From: Fibrobacter sp. UBA1313
GTDB lineage: Bacteria > Fibrobacterota > Fibrobacteria > Fibrobacterales > Fibrobacteraceae
Assembly: GCA_002307115.1 (NCBI GenBank)
Contig: DBTP01000146.1
Location: 1-9,136, forward strand
Length of the DNA stretch: 9,136 nt
Reading direction: 5' to 3'
Made by a program: the position numbers and the translations under genes. The notes beneath the pieces were generated by a model. The model had not been told where the DNA came from, did no database searches, and saw only the letters and a list, made by a program, of their open reading frames with translations. Positions 1-5,679 of the stretch are shown one piece after another (position 1 is the first letter of the stretch; each line of letters begins with the position of its first letter).

Positions 1-422
1 ACAAATGTGATGCATCCCGCAATGCTTACAAACAGAAGGATGAGCCATAAAATCGTTCCCTTTAAATCACCGCCAAGTATTGAAATAGTGGTGCTATCGG
101 TGATGTTTGAAACGTGAAAATACGTTCGTAAAAAAGAATAGGATAAGCGCTGGTGCGAAAATCTAAAAAGTTCATAATCAACAATGGCTACAAAAAAATA
201 AAAGACAAAGAATAACGCAAGCAAACGGGGCTTTTTCAAAAAAGTAAAAATAGATGAAATCACCAAAATTGCACCAAATGCCATTGAAACTTGCCAAATC
301 GTTTTTCCAGAAAACATCTCCGTAAGGGAAAGTCCAAGAGGGTCCGGCAAGGCGTAAAAGAGCACCAGCATCATGCTTTGCAAAATAAGGGCAAAAGAAG
401 TGATCAAAATAAAAGGATTCAT
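1..422 (-). CDS. N-terminal part of a membrane sulfatase, LTA-synthase/phosphoglycerol-transferase-like (partial)
   Basis: The reading frame is open from an ATG at 422 down to the window edge (140 complete codons), so only the N-terminus is visible. It is strongly hydrophobic, with membrane segments at about residues 5-24, 45-61, 66-82 and 123-140. Between the third and fourth lies a polar stretch, VDYELFRFSHQRL (81-93). An N-terminal bundle of helices with an acidic/aromatic and Arg-containing loop of this type is seen in LTA-synthase and phosphoglycerol-transferase sulfatases (AlkP superfamily), which transfer phosphoglycerol or similar groups outside the inner membrane. The catalytic sulfatase domain would lie outside the window, so the call rests on topology, this loop and the glycan-gene context. 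The gene starts 22 nt after the stop of the GT4 gene and is probably the third gene of that operon. No strong Shine-Dalgarno is visible before the ATG, and there is no other ATG in frame back to the upstream TAG. An O-antigen polymerase or another multi-spanning glycan enzyme is the main alternative. Confidence 0.5.
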   Translation of the reverse strand, partial: MNPFILITSFALILQSMMLVLFYALPDPLGLSLTEMFSGKTIWQVSMAFGAILVISSIFTFLKKPRLLALFFVFYFFVAIVDYELFRFSHQRLSYSFLRTYFHVSNITDSTTISILGGDLKGTILWLILLFVSIAGCITF

Positions 423-444
423 TTTTATACTGCTTGTTTCATTT

Positions 445-1641
445 TTAATGGGAGCCTAAAATAAATTTCACCGCTTTTTCCAAGTTTTCTTTTTGCCTTT
501 TGCTCACTTCACTATAACGATGTTTTGCCCGTTCAGAATAGTCTTGGTAGATTTCTGAATCCAGAAGTTGAATAATGCGGTTTTTTATTTCGCTCACTGA
601 ATAGGGATCAAAATAGAGTGCTGCATTTCCGCAAATTTCAGGTATGGACGTGGTGCCGCTTGCCGCCACTGGAACCGCATAGCGCATCGATTGCATGGGT
701 GGATAGCCAAAGCCTTCATTGAGCGAAGGAAAAATAAACGCGTAAGCATTTTTATGCAAAAACTCTAATTGCTCATTTTCCACATAATTGAGGAACACAA
801 AACGGTCTTTATTGCGTAAGTCTTTAGTATATACTTTTTGATTGGTAACGCCCGTGACGACAACTTTGAAATTGAAATCATTTGTATGTAATGATGAAAT
901 CAAGTCGTCAAAAGCCATCACCGCGCGCAGATTGTTTTTTTCCCACCGTGCGCCGCTGGTTAAAAGAAAATACTTTTTACTTTCAACTGCTTCGGGTAAA
1001 TTGCCGTTTGCCTCGGTTTCTGCCACCGGGCTATAAAAAACAGGAATTTCCAAATGCATGAGTTCAGGAAAAAATGCTTTGATGGAGGCTCTGCTGTGTT
1101 CACTCACGGTCATTGCCTGCACCTTGCCTTCTGCTATTCGTTTTGCAAGCGATTGATATTTTGGTTGGTAATAGTATTTTTTCCAAAATTTTCTATACCG
1201 CACCAGCGCTTCCGCTTTTTGAGAGAGCGTTTTCGCAAAAGCTATTCCAACTTTGCTGTACTGCATTTCAAGCGCACGCACGCCGTGCCAAGTGAAAACA
1301 AATCTTTCGACTTCAATATTCCATCTTTTTTCAAGAGAATAAAGCGGAGTATAAAATGTATTTATCAAGTTTTTATCAATAATTTCTTGCGGAGACTTTT
1401 CGTTAATATCAAAGAGCGGGATGTCGTATTTTTTGCAAGCGGAAATGATATTAAGGGCCAGATATTTTTTACTGTCATAGATGCAAAATATTCTAAAAGT
1501 TTCATTTTGAATTGTCCCGCTGGAGTTTGCATATAGGTACTTCAGTAATGCCCCAAACACCGCTTCACCGTAGGATCCGCCGCCATGAAATTTCGCGCTG
1601 TGTATAGGCTGCACGGCAACCAGATTATAGAGTAAATTCAT
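445..1641 (-). CDS. GT4-type (GT-B fold) glycosyltransferase
   Basis: A 398-residue cytoplasmic glycosyltransferase that probably adds a sugar from a nucleotide-sugar donor to a growing surface polysaccharide. The N-terminal acceptor half has a Gly-rich loop (HGGGSYGE, 19-26) and FTWHG (116-120). The C-terminal donor half begins near 222 and has the phosphate-binding strand LLTSGARWEKNN (226-237, with Arg232 and Lys235), then VVTG (261-264). The GT4 signature is SLNEGFGYPPMQSM (306-319), followed by VPVAASGTTSIPEICGNAALYFDP. In most GT4 enzymes two Glu residues lie eight apart here; the first is Glu309 but the second position is Gln317. Length is normal for the family. The ATG overlaps the stop of the upstream glycosyltransferase (ATGA, 1638-1641), which implies translational coupling. 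Family assignment is firm; the sugar and acceptor cannot be told from sequence. Confidence 0.9.
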   Translation of the reverse strand: MNLLYNLVAVQPIHSAKFHGGGSYGEAVFGALLKYLYANSSGTIQNETFRIFCIYDSKKYLALNIISACKKYDIPLFDINEKSPQEIIDKNLINTFYTPLYSLEKRWNIEVERFVFTWHGVRALEMQYSKVGIAFAKTLSQKAEALVRYRKFWKKYYYQPKYQSLAKRIAEGKVQAMTVSEHSRASIKAFFPELMHLEIPVFYSPVAETEANGNLPEAVESKKYFLLTSGARWEKNNLRAVMAFDDLISSLHTNDFNFKVVVTGVTNQKVYTKDLRNKDRFVFLNYVENEQLEFLHKNAYAFIFPSLNEGFGYPPMQSMRYAVPVAASGTTSIPEICGNAALYFDPYSVSEIKNRIIQLLDSEIYQDYSERAKHRYSEVSKRQKENLEKAVKFILGSH

Positions 1642-2645
1642 AAAATTTTACCCAACCATTCAAAAGGACGTATTAGAAACGGCCTTTTCTTATATAAAAA
1701 GGATAGCGATTTTGCAAAACCGTAAGAACGCACAATATCGGCCCCTAAAACACCTATTTTTTTTGTTTGATATAGAAACGAATCCTTGGTGTTTTTAATC
1801 ACGGTATCGTAATATTCATTAATGGAAATTTGCTGATCTTCCAAAACATGCACGGGGATATTTTTCAACTTTGTGTAAAAATCTTTTCTTAAAATTTTCG
1901 GGAGAAAGACATCCATACTCGGTGGAACAATACGCCCACAGGTGTCCACAATTCGCGACCCGAAAAAGTGCAGAATTTTCGCTTGCGGCAAAAACCGCTT
2001 TCCGTAAGCGAGTTGGCAATTCCATTCTCCCGGCATTTTTTTTATTACATATCCAAAACTGAAATCAGTTTCCGCTAGAGAGGCCATATCAAAAGGGTAA
2101 TTCTTTGAAACAGAGTATTGCCAAAGTTCGTGCCATTTCTTAAAAAAAGCTCTTGCTTGTGGCGTATCGCTTGCAAACATCACTCCACCGTTAAAAATCT
2201 CATCGTTTTTTATAGGCGAAAAGCCGAGCATTCTTGCCGCATTTAAAACTTTTTTTCTGTTAATCGCTTTGTGTAAATTCGTATGAAAATCCAGCACGGC
2301 ATAAATTCCCCCTCGCCATTCATCGGGAATTGTCAAATCATCAACAACCGCAATATCGGAATCCATATACAGAAAGTCGCCATCCACTTCATTTCGCATC
2401 ACCGTTTTAAGAAAGCGCGAGCGCAACATGGGGGAAAGATTTTCATCTAATTTCAAAATTTTTAATTCATTCACCGCTTCTTTTAGAGGGGCCCGAATAC
2501 CTGTAAGTGTTTCTGCGGTTTTATCATCGGTGAGCAAAGTCACAAAGGCACTCGGGTTATGCTCCCGCAAAGAGGCAATCGCCACAAGCGTTTGTTCGCA
2601 AAAAAAATCTTTCGGAGAACTCGTTAAAACAAACAGGTATTTCAT
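1638..2645 (-). CDS. GT-A fold glycosyltransferase with DSD motif (GT8-like)
   Basis: A 335-residue probable glycosyltransferase, first gene of the minus-strand glycan operon. Residues 1-45 form a Rossmann-like start (MKYLFVLTSS...VTLLTDD). RSRFLKT (76-82) leads to DGDFLYMDSDIAVVDDL (88-104), in which Asp95-Ser96-Asp97 is the metal and nucleotide-sugar binding DxD motif. EIFNGGVMFAS (149-159) and PFDMASLAE (184-192) fit the GT8-type acceptor and catalytic region, and ILHFFG (224-229) resembles the late metal-binding His of that fold. The basic, hydrophobic C-terminal tail (about 290-335) may contact the membrane. No signal peptide or membrane helix is evident. The stop overlaps the GT4 start. 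A TATATT hexamer on the minus strand (2663-2658) could be a -10 box but lies very close to the ATG and has no good -35. The donor sugar is unknown; GT8 is my best guess among GT-A families. Confidence 0.8.
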   Translation of the reverse strand: MKYLFVLTSSPKDFFCEQTLVAIASLREHNPSAFVTLLTDDKTAETLTGIRAPLKEAVNELKILKLDENLSPMLRSRFLKTVMRNEVDGDFLYMDSDIAVVDDLTIPDEWRGGIYAVLDFHTNLHKAINRKKVLNAARMLGFSPIKNDEIFNGGVMFASDTPQARAFFKKWHELWQYSVSKNYPFDMASLAETDFSFGYVIKKMPGEWNCQLAYGKRFLPQAKILHFFGSRIVDTCGRIVPPSMDVFLPKILRKDFYTKLKNIPVHVLEDQQISINEYYDTVIKNTKDSFLYQTKKIGVLGADIVRSYGFAKSLSFLYKKRPFLIRPFEWLGKIL

Positions 2646-2708
2646 AATATCTTTTTAAATATAAAAAATGGATCTTCTAAAAATTGCGTTGGTGAAGTGA
2701 AAAGTACG

Positions 2709-2759
2709 CAAATCGAGTGTAGCACGGGCAAGCTTGCGACAGTATTGCTGAGATGCAGG
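2709..2759 (+). repeat. Degenerate direct repeat, copy A
   Basis: Starts CAAATCGAGTGTAGCAC and ends GAGATGCAGG. Copy B at 2902-2950 starts CAAATCGAGAGTCGCAC and ends GAGATGCGGC, with a shared GTAT...C between the conserved ends and a less similar middle. The two copies lie 193 bp apart. The conserved ends match at 15 of 17 and about 8 of 10 positions. Confidence 0.5.
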
Positions 2760-2828
2760 TGTGGACGATAAAGTCGTCCAATTGCCAAAAACAGAGCGGG
2801 AAACACGAACACTTGCGCTTCAGCGCTT

Positions 2829-2882
2829 AGTGAGAGTGATCCCTGCAAAATGACTTTTTGAAAAGAGTGAGAGTGATTCCTG
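2829..2882 (+). repeat. 17-bp direct repeat pair, 37 bp apart
   Basis: AGTGAGAGTGATCCCTG at 2829-2845 and AGTGAGAGTGATTCCTG at 2866-2882 differ at one base. The intervening 20 bp are not repeated. This could be a local duplication or a pair of binding sites; only two copies are seen. Confidence 0.55.
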
Positions 2883-2901
2883 GGGAACAGGAGTGAGAAC
2901 C

Positions 2902-2950
2902 CAAATCGAGAGTCGCACTCATGTTTGCCTGAGTATGACCGAGATGCGGC
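2902..2950 (+). repeat. Degenerate direct repeat, copy B
   Basis: Second copy of the repeat described at 2709-2759. Both copies point the same way and lie in the spacer upstream of the two divergent glycan gene sets. Confidence 0.5.
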
Positions 2951-3092
2951 GTTACAACTGTCTAGGTCCCTTGGGCCGAGAGTTGAACTCGCTATTAAAT
3001 CCGGATGATTTTTTTATTTAGACGGACGTTGTCCACTAGAAAGGTGGTGCGATAACAAAAAAAAGGGAGAATGATGCGATTCATGAGAGTAA

Positions 3093-3255
3093 AGGGCTCC
3101 TCTAAAAATTGGTTTGCGACCATGAAATCGAGCGAGACCGAGAAAGAGCAGGAGCGAGAAATTGCGAATAGTGGGGCTATTCGCCGTTTTGAGCGACGAA
3201 CGATTACGAAGAGTCGCAGCCAATTTCATAGAAAATGAATTTTAAGAGGTGCCCT
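3093..3255. repeat. 163-bp imperfect inverted repeat, MITE- or REP-like
   Basis: The outer ends are AGGGCTCCTCTAAAAATT (3093-3110) and AATTTTAAGAGGTGCCCT (3238-3255), which are inverted copies matching at 16 of 18 positions. Inside these, AAATTGGTTTGCGAC (3106-3120) pairs with GTCGCAGCCAATTT (3213-3226). At the centre a perfect 8-bp stem, GCGAATAG (3164-3171) and CTATTCGC (3177-3184), encloses a 5-nt TGGGG loop. The right arm has about 12-18 extra bases between its inner and outer segments. The whole could fold as one long hairpin. Terminal inverted repeats, small size and no coding capacity fit a MITE or a large REP-type element; I see no clear target-site duplication and no transposase. It lies just upstream of the plus-strand genes and could act as insulator or transcript structure. 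Confidence 0.6.
3113..3142 (+). repeat. 30-bp sequence shared with the far side of the flippase gene
   Basis: Part of the left arm of the large inverted repeat. It starts TTTGCGACC and ends GAGCGAGACCGAG. The sequence at 5150-5181 starts identically and ends GAGTGAGGCCGAG, with 25 of 30 aligned bases equal after a 2-base gap; several of the differences are transitions. Confidence 0.55.
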
Positions 3256-3272
3256 AAAGTATAAAAAGGGTC

Positions 3273-3303
3273 TTGAAAAAATAGTACCATATTTTTCTAC
3301 ATT
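3273..3303 (+). promoter_or_regulatory. Weak candidate promoter for the plus-strand glycan genes
   Basis: TTGAAA (3273-3278) could be a -35 and TACATT (3298-3303) a -10, but the spacer is 19 bp, longer than optimal. If used, transcription would begin close to the ATG at 3311, leaving almost no leader for that start and a short one for the ATG at 3338. Offered only because the position fits. Confidence 0.2.
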
Positions 3304-3310
3304 TGATTCT

Positions 3311-3673
3311 ATGTCCGAAAGTCCGAAGATTTTCAAAATGCGGTACGTCCTTGTCAGTGACGCTTCTGATTTGCATTTGGAGCAGACATTAGTCTTTCTC
3401 AGAAAGAGTCATTCCTTTCTGAATATCGCGCTCCTTTGCGGCATCACTCATACAGTCCTCAAAGAATTCAAGGACAGAGACTACGCGGTAACCCCGGCGA
3501 TTGAAAAAGTACAAAACCGCATTGTTTTTGAGAATGAACGCTATTTAAGTAGCAGCGGACTTTACGTTTGGTTAAAAGCATTCAGGTTCTCCTGCCCTAA
3601 ATTTTTTAACGCCTTGGATTCTCTCATTAAGCACATCTGGGCCTTTGTGGAAAATCATTCATGTCCGAATTAG
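3311..3673 (+). pseudogene. Truncated, probably decayed GT-A glycosyltransferase fragment
   Basis: A 120-residue reading frame resembling the N-terminal third of the GT-A transferase at 1638-2645. From Met10, MRYVLV...EQTLV...LR parallels MKYLFV...EQTLV...LR of that protein, and GLYVWLKAFR (83-92) parallels RSRFLKTVMR (76-85). FFNALDSLIKH (98-108) falls where the other has FLYMDSDIAV. The distance from the initial Met to this Asp is 93 residues here and 94 there. The DxD motif would thus be DSL (103-105), and the rest of the catalytic domain is missing because a TAG stops the frame at 3671. Start could be 3311 or, by the alignment, the ATG at 3338. It overlaps the flippase start by 13 nt. The best reading is a remnant of a paralogous transferase whose 3' end was lost when the flippase came to lie here; a short functional protein remains possible. 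The homology is judged by eye. Confidence 0.55.
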
Positions 3674-5142
3674 ACAACGACAGAAAATTTGTCCTTAAAG
3701 GGTCCCTGATCAATTTTCTCGGAACAGGGCTCAAGATTATTTGTCCAATCCTGGCGTTCCTTGTCGCCCGCTTTTTTGGCGCGGAAGCTTTCGGCATTTA
3801 TATTTCGACGCAATTCTGGGTCTCCATGGTAAGCCGCGTGGCCGTTCTCGGACTTGACCGCGGGTTAATATGGTACATCCCCCAAAATCAGGTCCACGGA
3901 AGACATATTTACGAAGGAATCCAGGAATCCCTGTGGTGTTCCGCAATGTTCGCGTTTGTCATCACCCTGGTATTTGCCATTGGATCTCATTTCAACTTGC
4001 ACAAATTATTCTCAGGGCTTGTAAGCCTTTCTTCTACGGAGATAACGCTTTACATTCTTTCACTCGTTCCCTGGGTATTTCTCCATATATTCGCCGGAGC
4101 TTCCGAAGGCAACAGAAAGCCTCAATTCAGGGTATTCATCAACGATTTCGCCGTATATACGATGGCGCCTGTCATCGCCCTCAGTTTTTTATGGATAGGA
4201 TATTCGCGGTATGCGCTCCCTCTCGGACTTTTCATCGCGAACACCCTTGCTGCCATCATCTACATTTTCTTTATCCGCAAGCAATTCCCCGGACTATCTT
4301 GGGTTCCCAAATTCAAGGTTCCGCGGGAGCTTTTCATCTATTCCATTCCGATTGGATTTTCTGAATTTGTCGTTTCCTTCTTGCTCCGAGTCGACCTATG
4401 GGCTGTTCTCATCACGCTAGGCCCAAAGTCCGCCGGTGTCTACGCGATTATGATTACCATCTCTAACGGACTTCGCACAATCTCGATGAGCTTCAATTCC
4501 ATCCTACTACCTATCGTTGCCAAGATGGATTCTATCCGCTTAAAGACAGACCTTCCTAACGTATATTCTTATTGCGTATCTATGACAACGCTCATTCAGC
4601 TCGGCATTGGCTTCTTCATTGTCATATTCCCCAAAGAAACGCTTATGATTGCTGGCAAGTCCTTTGTGAGCGAACCTGAAGTACTCGGCCTTCTTTTATT
4701 CGCAAACATCTATGCCGGATTTTTTGGACTTTCAGGAACCGTTTTGAATGGCATCGGCAAAAGCAAATTTTTGCTAAACATCAACATCGTTTCGCTCGGG
4801 CTAGCCCTTCTTATGAATCTGCTTCTTGTTCCACGGCTTGGACTTGTCGGAGCAGCCCTTTCTACCTGTGGCGTAAGATTTTTGCAGGGAACATGGATGG
4901 CAATATCACTCAGATACCAGGGTTTATGGCCATACAAGAAATATCTTTGGGTTCAAGCGGGCTGGATTGCGGTTATTGTCGGCACCTACACTCTGATGAA
5001 TTCCCATATTGAATTTTCTTATTTCATAAAGATTCCCGCATTTTCCATTTTTGTCATTGGGCTTCTCATAACCCTTATCAAGCAAGGGCTTCTGGATTCC
5101 AAATACAACCGATCAAAAAAAGACAAGATAGTGAACCTCTAA
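3661..5142 (+). CDS. Wzx-type polysaccharide flippase (MOP superfamily)
   Basis: A 493-residue inner-membrane protein with about 12-14 hydrophobic segments spread along its length (for example about 16-38, 92-110, 127-146, 164-204, 226-248, 305-323, 340-358, 369-413, 430-446 and 455-473). It starts with the pattern usual in Wzx/RfbX-like flippases: a short polar N-terminus, GSLINFLGTGLKI, then RFFGAEAFGIYISTQFWVS, where the F/LGxxxFGxY element is common to the family. The polar, basic tail (478-491) is probably cytoplasmic. The predicted role is to flip an undecaprenyl-linked oligosaccharide to the periplasm, fitting the neighbouring glycosyltransferases. Its ATG lies inside the end of the preceding GT fragment, so translation may be coupled. 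Base composition appears somewhat richer in GC than the minus-strand genes, which may reflect separate origin. No terminator is visible after the stop. Family is clear; the glycan carried is unknown. Confidence 0.88.
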   Translation: MSELDNDRKFVLKGSLINFLGTGLKIICPILAFLVARFFGAEAFGIYISTQFWVSMVSRVAVLGLDRGLIWYIPQNQVHGRHIYEGIQESLWCSAMFAFVITLVFAIGSHFNLHKLFSGLVSLSSTEITLYILSLVPWVFLHIFAGASEGNRKPQFRVFINDFAVYTMAPVIALSFLWIGYSRYALPLGLFIANTLAAIIYIFFIRKQFPGLSWVPKFKVPRELFIYSIPIGFSEFVVSFLLRVDLWAVLITLGPKSAGVYAIMITISNGLRTISMSFNSILLPIVAKMDSIRLKTDLPNVYSYCVSMTTLIQLGIGFFIVIFPKETLMIAGKSFVSEPEVLGLLLFANIYAGFFGLSGTVLNGIGKSKFLLNINIVSLGLALLMNLLLVPRLGLVGAALSTCGVRFLQGTWMAISLRYQGLWPYKKYLWVQAGWIAVIVGTYTLMNSHIEFSYFIKIPAFSIFVIGLLITLIKQGLLDSKYNRSKKDKIVNL

Positions 5143-5149
5143 GAATAGC

Positions 5150-5181
5150 TTTGCGACCGCAATAAATTGAGTGAGGCCGAG
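5150..5181 (+). repeat. Copy of the 30-bp repeat found in the 3093-3255 element
   Basis: Starts 8 bp after the flippase stop and is in the same orientation as the sequence at 3113-3142. TTTGCGACC is identical, followed by a degenerate AAATTGAGTGAGGCCGAG. The rest of the large palindrome is not recognisable here, so this is either a truncated element or a worn copy. Confidence 0.5.
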
Positions 5182-5667
5182 CCAGAAACATGGACTCTTG
5201 CCCTTTAGGCGTATTTCGGGGTTGTTGAAAATAGGGCTCACAATTTTTCTGGAACTAGTGTGGCTCTAAAGAAGCAAAAATGAAAGTCATTTCCAAAAGC
5301 GATTCAACGCTTTATATGCAAAGAGGTGAATACCATAGGAATCAATGTCTCTGGGCTTCCTGCGGTTTATTCTTTGCTATTTAACGGCTCTTATTACTCT
5401 AAAAACTTTAAATATCAGTTCCTGAAAATATTGGAAATAGAAAGATTGAAAATATTATTTTATTAATTATTTTGAGAACATTGTAAAGAAGGCAAAATAA
5501 CCTTTTTATGGGTTTCTTTTGTAAATAGATTTTAACGATATTTTAAAATTTCATTTAAAACTAAGGTATCTATTAACTTTTCAAAAGAAAAACTTTCAGA
5601 TTAAGAATAAAAATGATAGATTTAGATTGAAATTGTTTTTTAGAAATTGTCCTAAATAGATCTACTT

Positions 5668-5671
5668 GGAG
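5668..5671 (+). promoter_or_regulatory. Shine-Dalgarno of the pectate lyase gene
   Basis: GGAG lies 8 nt before the ATG at 5680. It is the clearest ribosome binding site in the window and supports this start, as does the signal peptide that follows immediately. Confidence 0.75.
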
Positions 5672-5679
5672 TTTCAAAA

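Larger units (their letters stand above)
2646..3310. other. Gene-free, repeat-rich spacer between two divergent glycan gene sets
   Basis: About 665 bp without a convincing gene. Two minus-strand reading frames here (68 and 71 codons; 2642-2848 and 3014-3229) have no recognisable product; the second runs through the palindromic element and the first overlaps the start of the GT-A gene, so both are probably chance frames. The spacer contains a degenerate 50-bp direct repeat (2709-2759 and 2902-2950), a 17-bp direct repeat (2829 and 2866), a 7-bp stem with 5-nt loop at 2762-2780 (TGGACGA...TCGTCCA) and the large inverted repeat at 3093-3255. Promoters for both directions should lie here, but I see only weak candidates. 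Confidence 0.7.
5143..5679. other. Intergenic region, AT-rich before the pectate lyase gene
   Basis: The first part holds the repeat at 5150-5181 and a loose inverted pairing (CCAGAAA at 5182-5188 with TTTCTGG at 5246-5252). A 34-codon frame at 5280-5384 has no strong ribosome site and no recognisable product. From about 5400 the sequence becomes strongly AT-rich with runs of A and T up to the lyase start, as expected for an upstream promoter region. TTGAAA at 5627-5632 followed by TAAATA at 5653-5658 is a possible but poorly spaced promoter (20 bp). I see no convincing terminator for the flippase gene. Confidence 0.6.

Noticed and set aside
2762..2780. 7-bp hairpin considered as a terminator
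   Set aside because: No T-run follows on either strand and it lies upstream, not downstream, of the nearest genes.
2642..2848. 68-codon minus-strand frame overlapping the start of the GT-A gene
   Set aside because: No recognisable domain, and it runs across short repeats and into the neighbouring gene start in another frame.
2700..2960. Repeats considered as a CRISPR array
   Set aside because: Only two copies of each repeat, with irregular spacing and poor identity; no cas gene nearby.
2961..3000. GAGTTGAACTC reminiscent of a tRNA T-arm
   Set aside because: No acceptor stem, D-arm or anticodon arm can be built around it; it is only a short palindrome.
3014..3229. 71-codon minus-strand frame across the inverted repeat
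   Set aside because: It is a translation through most of the palindromic element, has no ribosome site and low-complexity content; best explained by the repeat.
5280..5384. 34-codon frame starting MKVISKSD
   Set aside because: Only a weak A-rich purine stretch precedes it and no family is recognisable; a frame this short is expected by chance.
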